Virus record (IMG/VR): IMGVR_UViG_3300044712_002418
Coordinates: 1 to 38,834 of that record
Source: a virus
Strand: one strand, 5' to 3'
DNA: 38,834 nt
In this document: positions 1 to 8,002 of the stretch, in pieces
Position numbering within the stretch: the stretch's first letter is position 1
Layout of the letters: each line of letters begins with the position of its first letter
Position numbers and translations under genes: made by a program
Notes under the pieces: generated by a model
Told to the model about the DNA's origin: nothing
Databases searched by the model: none
Seen by the model: only the letters and a program-made list of their open reading frames with translations

Positions 1-269
1 GGGGTTCTGACGGCGAATTAACCCAATCCGACATCCAGTCAGAGAAAGTCGAACAAGGCCGAAAATTGTCGAAATACCCTGAAAAGTGAGCGCTGAAGCA
101 AAAGGCGGCAGGAAACGGCAGTCGGAGAATTTGGCCGCCAAAACAGGGAAAGTGACAACGGTCGGAGAATCGTTCGGAGGCTTGCAGCGGGGATTCTTGA
201 GGCTTGCGGTAACCGCGCGAAGGCGTTGAAAGCGCGCGCCCGCGCCGCGAAACAGATCGGTTGCCACCG
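1..269. other. Left end of the phage, no gene seen
   Basis: No convincing gene is visible before the end of the recombinase gene at 270. The stretch holds one strong terminal repeat (149-169), a related weaker copy near 39-58 (starting TCAGAGAAAG, as does the right end outside its repeat), and a second partial copy at 112-130 sharing GTCGGAGAAT. A small palindrome, GCGGT-A-ACCGC, lies at 206-216, and GAGGCTTGC occurs twice around 178 and 200. This fits a transposase-binding end with several sites, as at Mu attL. The exact terminal TG dinucleotide cannot be fixed from the sequence. Confidence 0.5.
149..169 (+). repeat. Left terminal inverted repeat (putative transposase-binding site)
   Basis: This 21-base element matches the reverse complement of 38777-38797 at 20 of 21 positions, with an unbroken 14-base core AAAGTGACAACGGT. 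It is one of a pair lying at opposite extremes of a 38.8 kb element that encodes MuA/MuB-like proteins. It is therefore best read as a transposase-binding site of the phage left end. Confidence 0.75.
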
Positions 270-1232
270 TCACGTCGCCCACGCAACTCGCGCGGGATTG
301 CTCCCGGAATGGGGCAGCGCGTCGAGCGGGCTCACGCCGCGCGGCGTGTCGGCGTGGAGGTAGAGAGCGGTCGTTTCGAGGTTCTCGTGGCCGAGCAGCT
401 CTTGGACCGTCCGGATGTCGTTGCCGGCGCGGAGCGCGTGCGTGGCGAAGGCGTGGCGCAACGTGTGAGGCGTGACGAGCTTCGCGATTCCGGCACCGTG
501 CACCGCAGCTCGGAGGGCTTTTTGAAGCGTCTCCGGCACCGCGTGCCAGCGGTGGCGCGACCGGATGAGTTGCGACGGAAAAAGGAACTGCCAGGAAAGG
601 CTGCTCGGCGCGCTCGGGTACTTGACCGCCAGGCGGCCAGGCAGCTCGACGAGGCCGGCGCCCTCGGCGAGATCTCGGTCGTGCAGCGCCGCGCGCCACG
701 CCACCTGGCGGCGCAGGCCGGGCACCAGCATCGCGGGGAGAAGGGCCCGGCGGGACTTCCCGCCTTTCCCGGAATGCACCATGAGGCACGGGGCCTCGAA
801 ATCGACATCTTTGACTCTGAGGGTGCAGCATTCCGAGACCCTCAGGCCCGCGCCGTAGAGGATCCCGGCCATCAGGCGCGCCTGGCCGCTCAACCCGGCG
901 AAAATCTGGCACAGCTCATCGACCGTCGGAATGATCTTCAGCGGGGGCCGTTCGCGCGGCAGCGAAGGCAGATCGAGTGCCCCCAGCTCAACCTTCAGCA
1001 CGTGCCGGAAGACAAATGCCAAAGCGCACAGCGCCTGTTTGCGGGAGACGGTGGAATACCCCTGCCTGTCCAAGTCGTGCATCCAATCGCCGACCATTCT
1101 TCCCGTCCATGCCGCCGCAGGGCAGCCACTGAATTGATGGAACCGGCGCAACCAAAACGTGTACGCCGTAACGGTTGGCCCCGCCAACTGCCGCAAGCTG
1201 GCCGCACGCTTAAACTCTGTCAGAAGCCCCAT
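270..1232 (-). CDS. Integron-type tyrosine recombinase
   Basis: A 320-residue site-specific recombinase that cuts and rejoins DNA through a catalytic tyrosine. Residues 1-85 form a SAM-like core-binding domain. The catalytic set is visible as R131 (GAGLRVSE), K156/K159, H256 and R259 (HTLRHAFATH), H282 (LLGHENLETT) and Y291. The insert between the Lys and the HxxR box, with WQFLFPSQ, resembles the extra patch of integron integrases (IntI) rather than phage lambda-type integrases. Its ATG directly abuts the stop of the methyltransferase gene (TAA-ATG), so it is the last gene of the leftward early operon. No attC array or attI is seen beside it. A role in resolving cointegrates left by replicative transposition is possible but is inference. 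Confidence 0.88.
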   Translation of the reverse strand: MGLLTEFKRAASLRQLAGPTVTAYTFWLRRFHQFSGCPAAAWTGRMVGDWMHDLDRQGYSTVSRKQALCALAFVFRHVLKVELGALDLPSLPRERPPLKIIPTVDELCQIFAGLSGQARLMAGILYGAGLRVSECCTLRVKDVDFEAPCLMVHSGKGGKSRRALLPAMLVPGLRRQVAWRAALHDRDLAEGAGLVELPGRLAVKYPSAPSSLSWQFLFPSQLIRSRHRWHAVPETLQKALRAAVHGAGIAKLVTPHTLRHAFATHALRAGNDIRTVQELLGHENLETTALYLHADTPRGVSPLDALPHSGSNPARVAWAT

Positions 1233-1817
1233 TTAATGCGAACCGGGTTTGTCTAATACACTGTTCTGCTTAAGAAAGGCCACCCAATGCGTCTGCATAT
1301 TTGCGCCGCTCCTATGGCCGTAGAGCGGCCGCTCCGGCGTGAGGGCCAAGACGCGGGACAGCGGTATTTGGACGCTAGACCACTTGAAGATCAGCGTGCC
1401 GTGCGGTTTCAGGACGCGAAAGCATTCGGCGAACCCTCCAGCCAGCATTTCCTCCCATCCGGCCAGAAGCTTTCCATACTTTTTGGCAAGCCATCCAGTC
1501 TCAGAGCAGCGGTTACAGTGCGGCGGGTCGAAGACAACGTGCCAAAATGTTTCGTCCGCGAACGGCATTGCCGTGAAGTCGGCCACATAGTCAGGTTCTA
1601 CGATCAACTGCTGCGGAGGTTTCTCGCCCCGGTCGATCAGATGCTCCTCTTCCCGGCGATCTATGAAGACAGCTCGCGGGTCGGAACGGTTAAACCACAT
1701 GGCTTTCCCTCCGCAACAGGCATCCAGCACCGGGGGCAAAGAAGCAGAACAGGCGCTCGACTGAACCGCTGGAAGCGTCTCAGCCAAAAGCGGGGCGGAT
1801 GTCATTCGCGCTTCCAT
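1233..1817 (-). CDS. SAM-dependent DNA methyltransferase
   Basis: A 194-residue class I methyltransferase. Motif I, which binds S-adenosylmethionine, is DACCGG at residues 32-37. The catalytic motif is DPPH at 97-100 (VVFDPPH), a variant of the DPPY/F of N6-adenine and N4-cytosine DNA methylases. A later HGTLIFKWSS segment matches the following strand of the fold. No target-recognition domain is obvious, as is usual for short phage enzymes. It lies between a zinc-ribbon protein and the recombinase in the distal early operon, so it may protect phage DNA from host restriction, a job done in Mu by the unrelated Mom system. An alternative start is the fifth codon (1805). Confidence 0.8.
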   Translation of the reverse strand: MEARMTSAPLLAETLPAVQSSACSASLPPVLDACCGGKAMWFNRSDPRAVFIDRREEEHLIDRGEKPPQQLIVEPDYVADFTAMPFADETFWHVVFDPPHCNRCSETGWLAKKYGKLLAGWEEMLAGGFAECFRVLKPHGTLIFKWSSVQIPLSRVLALTPERPLYGHRSGANMQTHWVAFLKQNSVLDKPGSH

Positions 1818-1820
1818 CGG

Positions 1821-2195
1821 TCAGTCAGCTTGGTTGTTCGCCGAGTTAACATATCGCCGCGCTGCGTCCTTGATCGGTTGCCAATCGCATTGGCGGCCTG
1901 GCCCGAAGCAGTCGTTGATGCAGGTCAACATGACCGTGTGCCCTTGATCGTCGCCCCCATCTATCTGGCAGTCGAGCGGCCCGCCGCAGTCTGGGCAGCG
2001 CCCGATCACAGCCGGCAGGCGAAACGCCGCCCCGGACGGCGGATCGCACGCCACCCGCGCGTCGGCGCGGCGACAGACAGGCATTTGCGCCGTTTTGGGC
2101 ATGAGCTCCCACTTCGGGTCGGCGGCGATCGCGTCGGCGCACTGGCGCATCGCTTGCGCCCCGGCGGCGTAGTATTTGTCGGCCTCGATAGGCAT
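1821..2195 (-). CDS. Small zinc-ribbon-like protein of unknown function
   Basis: A 124-residue protein that I do not recognise. Its C-terminal half has four suitably spaced cysteines: a CPDCGG knuckle around residues 67-72, followed by LTCINDC and QCDW, which together could bind zinc. The N-terminal 60 residues are amphipathic and helix-rich (YYAAGAQAMRQCADAIAADP). It ends 3 bases before the methyltransferase start and so is probably co-translated with it. Base composition is less GC-biased than in the late genes. A Lar-like or DNA-binding role is possible but not shown. Confidence 0.6.
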   Translation of the reverse strand: MPIEADKYYAAGAQAMRQCADAIAADPKWELMPKTAQMPVCRRADARVACDPPSGAAFRLPAVIGRCPDCGGPLDCQIDGGDDQGHTVMLTCINDCFGPGRQCDWQPIKDAARRYVNSANNQAD

Positions 2196-2213
2196 CGCGT
2201 TTCTCCGGAGGGC

Positions 2214-2534
2214 TCACGCCCGGCCGTTCATCTCCTCGCGCTCGTCTTCGCTCAGAGTCTCCCACCATGCGGAGAGTGCGTGCTGTGCGGGGTGATCGTT
2301 CTCCGCCCACGAGACCGGCCATGCGTTCGCGATGAAGTTCCCGTCGAGATCGAACACGACCAGCGAGAGGCAAGGCCCGCTGTTGTCCTCGAAAAATTTC
2401 ACGACGGTGCCTGTTTTGCGCGGCAGCGCGGCGGCCCAATAGACCTCGCCTCGGTAATAGATGCCGTAGGGGCGGATGTAGTATGGCGTCGCGTTTTCAG
2501 CGGCCGCGGTAAAGGAGCTGAAGCCGAGAAACAT
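2214..2534 (-). CDS. Hypothetical early protein, 106 aa
   Basis: No family is recognised. The protein begins MFLGFSSF, is rich in aromatic residues in its first half (TPYYIRPYGIYYRGEVYW), and ends in an acidic helix (WWETLSEDEREEMNGRA). A central strand-rich stretch (CLSLVVFDLDGNFIANAWP) suggests a small globular alpha/beta fold. The start is chosen because its ATG overlaps the stop of the preceding ASCH gene as TGATG. This pattern is used repeatedly in the operon and implies translational coupling. Confidence 0.6.
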   Translation of the reverse strand: MFLGFSSFTAAAENATPYYIRPYGIYYRGEVYWAAALPRKTGTVVKFFEDNSGPCLSLVVFDLDGNFIANAWPVSWAENDHPAQHALSAWWETLSEDEREEMNGRA

Positions 2535-3223
2535 CACGCCCTTTCGTTCATCTCGTTCCACGCTTGCACCGCCGCGGCGCGCGTGGGCCCGGTGGACATC
2601 CGGTATTTGTTGCGCGCGTGGTCGGAGCACGTGTCGCAGCTCACGTACCAGTCGCGGCGGCCGTGCTGGACCGAAGGCCAGCCGAGGCAACCGATGCAGG
2701 TGACGCAGCCCCGCGCCTGCTCGGGCGAAGCCGGGGCTCGCAGCCGCGCGTACCCGGCCCGCACGGCGGGCGAGCATTCCGCGGCGACCAGCTCGTCCAC
2801 GGACGCGTAAGCGCGCCCGGTCGGTTCGGCGGGCGTGCGCGGGTACGCCGGGCGAAAGAACCCGAGCGCGCCTTTGCAGGGGCGGAACGGGAGGGGGCGC
2901 TGCTCGGCGAGGACAAAACCCCAGGGGCCGCAGAACCATTCGCTCGGGTGGGCGGCGACGCAGTCGAGCACGGTCGCGACGCCGATGATGCCGCCGCGTT
3001 CGAAAGTTTCCATCGGCGGCAGTTCAAGATCGGCGAAACCGGCCACGAACAGGCGGCAGGCGGCGTATTCGCGTTTTGAAATGGACTTGCTCGCGTGGAT
3101 GAGCACCGGCCCGCGGAACCGCGTGCGCCACGACCGGTTCTCGATGTTTTTCCACCCGTGCGCGATGAGCCATGCCCAGGGCTGGCGAATCGAAATCGCT
3201 TGATTTGGCAAGATTGAGCTCAT
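2534..3223 (-). CDS. ASCH-domain protein with C-terminal zinc finger
   Basis: A 229-residue two-part protein. Residues 9-50 show the ASCH signature (AISIRQPWAWLIAHGWK, then IENRSW, then RGPVLIHASK), a fold related to PUA that binds RNA or modified nucleic acid. The middle continues the barrel (GIIGVATVLDCV). The C-terminal 60 residues carry CVTCIGC and VSCDTC followed by a TRAAAVQAWNEMN helix, which resembles the finger-plus-helix of Lar-type restriction-alleviation proteins. The combination suggests an anti-restriction or nucleic-acid-sensing role, which is inference. An alternative start lies 15 bases upstream (3238). It overlaps the end of the previous gene and has no better ribosome site. 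Confidence 0.75.
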   Translation of the reverse strand: MSSILPNQAISIRQPWAWLIAHGWKNIENRSWRTRFRGPVLIHASKSISKREYAACRLFVAGFADLELPPMETFERGGIIGVATVLDCVAAHPSEWFCGPWGFVLAEQRPLPFRPCKGALGFFRPAYPRTPAEPTGRAYASVDELVAAECSPAVRAGYARLRAPASPEQARGCVTCIGCLGWPSVQHGRRDWYVSCDTCSDHARNKYRMSTGPTRAAAVQAWNEMNERA

Positions 3224-3225
3224 CG

Positions 3226-3750
3226 CTAAAACGGGCATTCGGCTTCGCGCCCGGCGGAGGCGCCCGCTTTGATGGAGCCGGGGTGGCGGCGGAGGTGGCG
3301 GGTGATTTCGCCGGCGACGATGCGGAGCTGGGCGTAGGAAAGCTCGGCCAGATCGGGGGCGGGGTCGCCGTCGGGGGCGCCTGCGACGCGGCGGGCGACG
3401 GCGGCGAGGTAGGGTTCGGCGAGGCCGTCGGCGGCCCAGCGGCCGACGTTGGCGCGGATGGTGTGGAGGAGGCGGCGGGCATCGGCGCCGTGGAGGCGGT
3501 CGAGCCAGTAGTGGCCGGAGCCGGCAAGGGTTTCGAAGTGGGCCATGGCGGCCTCGAAGCCGCGCTTGGTGTCGAGTTCGCGGGTGGAGGAGACACCGGC
3601 GGCGGCGGCGAGTTCGGACTCGTACCAAGGGCGGTGGAGGGCGCGGCCGAATTCGCCCTGGGGATCGATGCCGTTGTCGCGGCAGTGGGCGGCCCACGCG
3701 AGGGCGACCATGGGGCGGTAAAGGCTCTGCTGGGCGCGGGAGAGGCTCAT
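3226..3750 (-). CDS. Hypothetical protein, possibly GemA/gp16-like
   Basis: A 174-residue, mostly helical protein, start MSLSRAQQSLYRPMVALAWA. The C-terminal part, with LSYAQLRIVAGEITRHLRR, resembles the helix in Mu gp16/GemA-type regulators where a sorting helix precedes a basic tail. The rest does not match clearly, so the assignment is weak. Its ATG overlaps the stop of the preceding gene (ATGA). Position downstream of Gam in a Mu-type early operon is consistent with GemA but does not prove it. The protein ends in a low-complexity tail (KAGASAGREAECPF). Confidence 0.55.
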   Translation of the reverse strand: MSLSRAQQSLYRPMVALAWAAHCRDNGIDPQGEFGRALHRPWYESELAAAAGVSSTRELDTKRGFEAAMAHFETLAGSGHYWLDRLHGADARRLLHTIRANVGRWAADGLAEPYLAAVARRVAGAPDGDPAPDLAELSYAQLRIVAGEITRHLRRHPGSIKAGASAGREAECPF

Positions 3751-4202
3751 CGCCGGAGGCCGTGTTCGCGGAACCATTCGTCCGCCAGGTGTTTGACGCT
3801 TTGCGGGCCGCTTTCGGCGGCGGTGTCGACGGGTTGCAAGGTGGTGGCAACGGGGGTGGTGACGGGGCGCTCGACGACGGGCGGGCGCGGGCGGTGGCGG
3901 CGGCGCGATTCGAGGACGAGGTCGCGGAAGGCTTCGGGCTGGCCCATTATTTTGAAATAACGGAGGGCCCATTTGGCTTCGCCGGAGCGGTTTTGGGCGC
4001 GCATGAGATCGACGGCGGCGCGGATGTCGCGCGGCGCGAGGGGGCCGCCTGGGGTTTCGGCGAGGGTGTCGAGGACGAAGAGGAATGCGCGCCACCCTTC
4101 CGCGTCGCCGGGGCCGGGCGGGAAGTGGTCGACATGGAGGGCGGCGAGCATGGCGGCGTGGAGCCGCTCGATGCGCTCGCGGATGTCGCTGCCGGGTTTC
4201 AT
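3747..4202 (-). CDS. Hypothetical early protein, 151 aa
   Basis: Not recognised. Residues 1-95 are helical (IRERIERLHAAMLAALHV, then IRAAVDLMRAQNRSGEAKWA) and end in KIMGQPEAFRDLVLESRRR. The next 30 residues are a proline- and arginine-rich linker, and a short C-terminal helix (HLADEWFREHGLRR) closes the protein. It overlaps both neighbours by 4 bases (ATGA), so it belongs to the same translation-coupled string as Gam and the small membrane protein. A DNA-binding accessory role is plausible from the basic linker but unproven. Confidence 0.6.
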   Translation of the reverse strand: MKPGSDIRERIERLHAAMLAALHVDHFPPGPGDAEGWRAFLFVLDTLAETPGGPLAPRDIRAAVDLMRAQNRSGEAKWALRYFKIMGQPEAFRDLVLESRRRHRPRPPVVERPVTTPVATTLQPVDTAAESGPQSVKHLADEWFREHGLRR

Positions 4203-4450
4203 CGCAAGGCGAGATAGAGGAAGGCGAACATGGCCGCGGCGATGAGGAGGTCGGCGGCGAAGCCGAGCAGGGCGCTGCGGGGGCGGCGGGGCGGGGCGAT
4301 CCGGCCGACGGCGCCGCGGCCGGCCGCGGCGGCGGCGGCGAGGTCGCGGTGGATGGCGCCGGGGGCCGGCGGGTAGCCGCGCGCGGCGATGCGGGCGCAA
4401 AGGGCGCGGGAGACCCGAGGGTCGGCGGTGAGGGTGGGGACGGGTTTCAC
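4199..4450 (-). CDS. Small protein with one C-terminal membrane helix
   Basis: An 83-residue protein starting at GTG, which overlaps the stop of the gam-like gene (GTGA). The first 55 residues are basic and alanine-rich. The last 22 (ALLGFAADLLIAAAMFAFLY) form a single hydrophobic helix ending LALR, that is, a tail-anchored layout with the N-terminus in the cytoplasm. No family is recognised. Small membrane proteins in phage early regions often act in exclusion of other phages, but nothing here shows this directly. Confidence 0.55.
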   Translation of the reverse strand: MKPVPTLTADPRVSRALCARIAARGYPPAPGAIHRDLAAAAAAGRGAVGRIAPPRRPRSALLGFAADLLIAAAMFAFLYLALR

Positions 4451-4998
4451 GCGGCGACCTCCCTGCTGACGCGGTTTTCGACGGCTTCGATCTTGGGCTC
4501 GATGAAGAAGGATTCGTCCTGGGCGACCTGGAGGCCGATGCGCCGGAGGTCGTCGTCGGTGGCTTCGCCGGCGGCGTGGGCGGCGAGGATGGCGGATTTG
4601 TCGACCTCGGTCTTGACGCGGACCCACGCGGTGAGGCCGAGGGAGGTGAGGGTGTCGAGGATGGCGTCCCACGTTTTGCGGGCGAGGGTCTTGAGCTTCG
4701 GCGTGCCGGTGCGGTAGCCGACGGTGCCGCACGGGAAGTCGACGCTTTTGCGGCCGCGGGGAAAGTCGTCGGCGTTGGCGGCGGCCCAGGACTCGACGAG
4801 GGCGGCGCGGTCGTCGATGCCTTTTTGGAGGGCGGCGATGTCGGGGCCGTATTTGTCGCGCAGGGCGGTGATCTCGGCGTCGAGGACGAGGGAGAGGGTG
4901 TTGCGTTTGACGGTGAGGTCGGCGATTTCGGCGACGAGGGATTCGGCGCGATCGCGGCTGATGGCGCCCTGCTGGAGTTTGATGCGGGTTTTGCTCAT
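4447..4998 (-). CDS. gam: Gam-like host-nuclease inhibitor (DNA-end binding)
   Basis: A 183-residue relative of Mu Gam, which binds double-stranded DNA ends as a Ku-like dimer and shields them from RecBCD-type nucleases. The family layout is visible. A long N-terminal coiled helix (RAESLVAEIADLTVKRNTL to KYGPDIAALQKGIDDRAALV) is followed by the conserved KSVDFPCGTVGYRTGTPKL hairpin and then a helix ending VRVKTEVDKSAIL. The length matches Mu Gam (about 170-180). It lies 38 bases downstream of the MuB-like gene, the same relative order as in other transposable phages, and its leader is A/C-rich without a clear Shine-Dalgarno. Confidence 0.85.
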   Translation of the reverse strand: MSKTRIKLQQGAISRDRAESLVAEIADLTVKRNTLSLVLDAEITALRDKYGPDIAALQKGIDDRAALVESWAAANADDFPRGRKSVDFPCGTVGYRTGTPKLKTLARKTWDAILDTLTSLGLTAWVRVKTEVDKSAILAAHAAGEATDDDLRRIGLQVAQDESFFIEPKIEAVENRVSREVAA

Positions 4999-5036
4999 GG
5001 TGTCGGTGGTGTCGGTTTGGTTTGGGTTGGATGCGT

Positions 5037-6101
5037 CTAGATCGAGTCTTCGCCGAGCTTGGCGAGGAGGTCGTGGGCTTTGGTGAAGTGGCCCCAGCTC
5101 AAGGGGGCGGTTTCGCGGTGGGCGAGGCGGCTGGCGGCCTGGAGCATTTTGGCGAAGCGGCGGACGGAGTTGGCGGCGAGGGTTTCGGCGACGATCTCGG
5201 CGGCGGCGCCGTCGGGTTCGGTGTCGAGGCCGAACCCTTCGGCGATGAGGAGGAGGTCGCGGCGCGGGAGTTTTTGGGGGAGCTGGACTTTGAGGACGCC
5301 CCTGTCGGTGAACTGCTCGAGGAGCTCGACGTGGGCGCCGATCATGAGTTCTTTTTTGAGGCGGGTGGTGCCGCAGAGGACCATGCCGCACTTGGTGCGG
5401 TCGTGGATTTCGCGGATGACTTCGAGGCACTTGACGGCGCTGCCTTTTTGGTAGCTCAAGAAGACCTGGTGGAGCTCGTCGATGATGATGAGGTTGGTGT
5501 GGTCGATGGCGCCGAGGACGCGGTCGCGGAGCTTGTCGAAGCAGGAGTGGGGGGAGATGTAGCAGGCTTTGGCGAACTCCTGCATGGTGAGCTGGACGCC
5601 GCCGCTGGCGGGCATGCGGATGAGCTTGGTTTGGCCGTGGTTGTGGGCGGTCTGGTACTCTTCGAGGCAGGTGGTTTTGCCGAGGCCGCGGTTGCCGAAG
5701 ATGAAGGCGATGGACTGGCTGACGAGCGCCCACTCGCAGGTGCGGAAGATCTTCCGCGCGATGCTGGTGTGGGCGAAGGGGGGCTTGACCATGGTGCCGC
5801 GGGCTTCGGCGAGGCGGCGGTAGGCGGAGATTTTGTCGCAGATGTTGTCGAGCTGGGCGCCGTATTTGCCCTGGAAGATGCGGGAGAGGGTGGAGGCGGA
5901 GATGTGCGTTTCGTCGGCGAGGCGGGAGATGGACCACCCCGCCGATTGGGCGAAGTTGTAGAGCCACCGGACGGCGTCGCGCTGGTCGGGCGGGTAGTCG
6001 CGCGTGGCGGCGACGACGATGTCGCCGGCGAGCCAGCGGCAGTCCGCAGAGAGGGTGGAATCGTTGGGTTGTTCGGGTTCGGGCGTGGCTGCTGTTGTCA
6101 T
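5037..6101 (-). CDS. MuB-like transposition target-selection ATPase
   Basis: A 354-residue AAA+ ATPase that, by family, coats target DNA and delivers it to the transposase. Residues 45-100 hold a helix-turn-helix (WSISRLADETHISASTLSRI) typical of the MuB N-terminus. The Walker A motif is GNRGLGKTT at 136-144, Walker B is LIIIDE at 204-209, and a sensor-like GMVLCGTTRLKKEL follows. The C-terminal helical domain ends KLGEDSI. It follows the transposase gene by 32 bases, in the A-then-B order of Mu. The start ATG is preceded by an ACACACACC leader rather than by a Shine-Dalgarno. Confidence 0.92.
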   Translation of the reverse strand: MTTAATPEPEQPNDSTLSADCRWLAGDIVVAATRDYPPDQRDAVRWLYNFAQSAGWSISRLADETHISASTLSRIFQGKYGAQLDNICDKISAYRRLAEARGTMVKPPFAHTSIARKIFRTCEWALVSQSIAFIFGNRGLGKTTCLEEYQTAHNHGQTKLIRMPASGGVQLTMQEFAKACYISPHSCFDKLRDRVLGAIDHTNLIIIDELHQVFLSYQKGSAVKCLEVIREIHDRTKCGMVLCGTTRLKKELMIGAHVELLEQFTDRGVLKVQLPQKLPRRDLLLIAEGFGLDTEPDGAAAEIVAETLAANSVRRFAKMLQAASRLAHRETAPLSWGHFTKAHDLLAKLGEDSI

Positions 6102-6133
6102 GGTGTGTGTGTTGGTTGGTCGGGTGAAGGGGT

Positions 6134-8002
6134 TCAGAGGAGTTGGTCGAAAGCGTCGTCGTCGGCGGGGTCGGGTTCCTCGGCGCGCCGGTCGGCCGGA
6201 GCGAGGGCGGGGGCGACGAGGTCGTCGATGGTGGCATCGCACTCGGCGAGGCGGGCGCGGCGCTCGTCGTCGGATGCGATTTGTTCGGGCGAGCTGAATT
6301 CGCCGGAGAGGACGCGCGCGTTGTGGGCGTGCATCGCCGCTTTTTCGCGAGCGTCCGCCGCGTGGCGCTGGCGGAGGGGGGCAAGGAGGGCAGCTTCGCG
6401 TTTTGCGGCGGCACCGCAGGCCCGTTTCACGGCGTCGTAATCGCCGCGGGAGACGCTTTGCAGCCGATCGAGCGCCGAGACGAAACGGCCCTTCGAGTCG
6501 AACGCGAAAAGCAGGGACGGGTCGAACGGGTTCACGACCGTCGCGAACTTCTGCCGGTCGGGCAGGGCCGTCGCGTCGTAGCGCAGGACGTCCCCGGAGA
6601 TCTCGCAGTCCCGCAGCTCGATCATCCCGTTGCGGGTTGTCCGCTCGACCGCCCCCGCGGGGCCGATGACCAGGGCCACGGCCTCGACCGAGATGGGGCG
6701 GAGCGGCGTCCGCCCCGAGCGGTGGACTTCGGCGGGCGACATTTTGCGCATGCCGCCGGTGCGCGGGTCGGGGAGGTAGCGGTCGTCCCAGCCTTCGAGG
6801 TCGTGTTCGGTGCGGGCGTTGATGCGGGCGTAGACCTCTTCGCAGATGAGGCGGAACTGCTGGATGGTGCAGAGGGGCCACCGGAGCCACGCCGCCCGTT
6901 CCGGCGGGAGGGCGGCGAGCGCCGCCATCAGCGCGTTGTTGTGCTTGAGCAAACCGGCGAGCTGTTCCGGGCGGTGGTCGCGGTCTTTGCCCGCTTGGCC
7001 TGGGAGGGCGGCGAACTCGTTGTGGGTGAGGTTGCCGTGAGATTCGAGGGCGGCTTTGAAGCGGAAGTTGCCTTTGGAAAGGCCGGCGTATTGGCCCGCG
7101 TGGGCGGCGGCGCCGACCATGCCCGACCGCGAGACGGTGATCGCGCCGCCGGTTTCGTCGTAGAGCACCCGCTCGACGTGCTCGGAGATGGCGGCCGTGC
7201 CGTGTTCGGCGACGAGCGTGGTGCCGGCCGGGTGGTAGCCGGTGCCGAGCAGGCAGGAAGCGAGCAGGAAGCGGAAGTCGTCGCCCTTGAGGCCCTCGTG
7301 GGTGCCGTCGGGGCGCTGGGCGCGGACGCGCGAGCCCCAGGCGAATTTGTAGGCGGAAGCGAGGTCCAAGGCGTGGAATTCGAGGGGGCGCCCGGTTTGC
7401 CTGGAGTCGAGGTTGTTGACGAAGTGGTCGTGCCAGATGTCGTCGAAAAGGTAGAATTGGCCGACGTAGAGGTCGCGGCGCGTCGTGTAGACGAGGGGCC
7501 GGTGCGCCGCCGCCGCCGTGCGCCCGATGCGCGCGGCGACCAGCTCGAAGCGCGAAGGCACGTGGCGGATGAGGTTGCGGTAGGTCCAGCCGCGCGGGAA
7601 ACCGGTGCCGGGGTCGACCGGCGCTTCGGCGGCGATGGCGCCGCGGCGCCAGTCGGCGAGCATCGCGCGCACGGCCGCGGCGGAGTTGCGCTGATAGCGG
7701 GCGGCGTAGAGCTTGAGCGTTTCCGCGTCGGCCTCCGGCAGCTTGCTCTTGGCGGGGTTTTTCCGCAGGGCGGGCTCGCGGCGGCGGTTGATGAGGGCGG
7801 CGAACCCGTGTTTTTTGTAGAGGTAAAATTTCTTGCGCACCGTCCCTTCCGGCAACCCGTGGCGGGCCGCGTGCTCGCGGATCGCCGAGGCGATGTCGTC
7901 GCGCACGCCGAGGAGCGGCGTGACGACGGCCTCCCAGCGGCGGGCCTCGGCCATCGTATCGGGCTGCACCGATGCGATGAGGGACGCGGAGGCGGGCGTC
8001 AT
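6134..8002 (-). CDS. MuA-like DDE transposase
   Basis: A 622-residue transposase of the MuA/TnsB type, which nicks and strand-transfers the phage ends. A helix-turn-helix region lies at about 45-75 (GLPEGTVRKKFYLYKKHG). The RNase H-fold catalytic core runs from about 178. The first acidic pair is D187-D188 (FYLFDDIWHD), the third acid is E320 (GNFRFKAALES), and the second is expected at 266, where the sequence is LVAEHGTAAI, with Glu in place of Asp. Spacings (79 and 54) fit the family. The C-terminal beta-barrel (about 465-540) and a charged tail that may contact MuB follow. Its start overlaps the previous stop as ATGA. Confidence 0.92.
   Translation of the reverse strand: MTPASASLIASVQPDTMAEARRWEAVVTPLLGVRDDIASAIREHAARHGLPEGTVRKKFYLYKKHGFAALINRRREPALRKNPAKSKLPEADAETLKLYAARYQRNSAAAVRAMLADWRRGAIAAEAPVDPGTGFPRGWTYRNLIRHVPSRFELVAARIGRTAAAAHRPLVYTTRRDLYVGQFYLFDDIWHDHFVNNLDSRQTGRPLEFHALDLASAYKFAWGSRVRAQRPDGTHEGLKGDDFRFLLASCLLGTGYHPAGTTLVAEHGTAAISEHVERVLYDETGGAITVSRSGMVGAAAHAGQYAGLSKGNFRFKAALESHGNLTHNEFAALPGQAGKDRDHRPEQLAGLLKHNNALMAALAALPPERAAWLRWPLCTIQQFRLICEEVYARINARTEHDLEGWDDRYLPDPRTGGMRKMSPAEVHRSGRTPLRPISVEAVALVIGPAGAVERTTRNGMIELRDCEISGDVLRYDATALPDRQKFATVVNPFDPSLLFAFDSKGRFVSALDRLQSVSRGDYDAVKRACGAAAKREAALLAPLRQRHAADAREKAAMHAHNARVLSGEFSSPEQIASDDERRARLAECDATIDDLVAPALAPADRRAEEPDPADDDAFDQLL

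Noticed and set aside
1-269. An attI site or attC cassette array beside the integron-type recombinase.
   Set aside because: No pairs of R''/R'-type GTTRRRY boxes with the expected spacing are seen, and the gene's own start lies inside an operon, not facing an array.
2214-2939. A longer version of the 106-residue early gene starting at 2939.
   Set aside because: The added residues are the antisense-frame shadow of the ASCH gene (arginine- and proline-rich). The TGATG-coupled start at 2534 explains the real protein.
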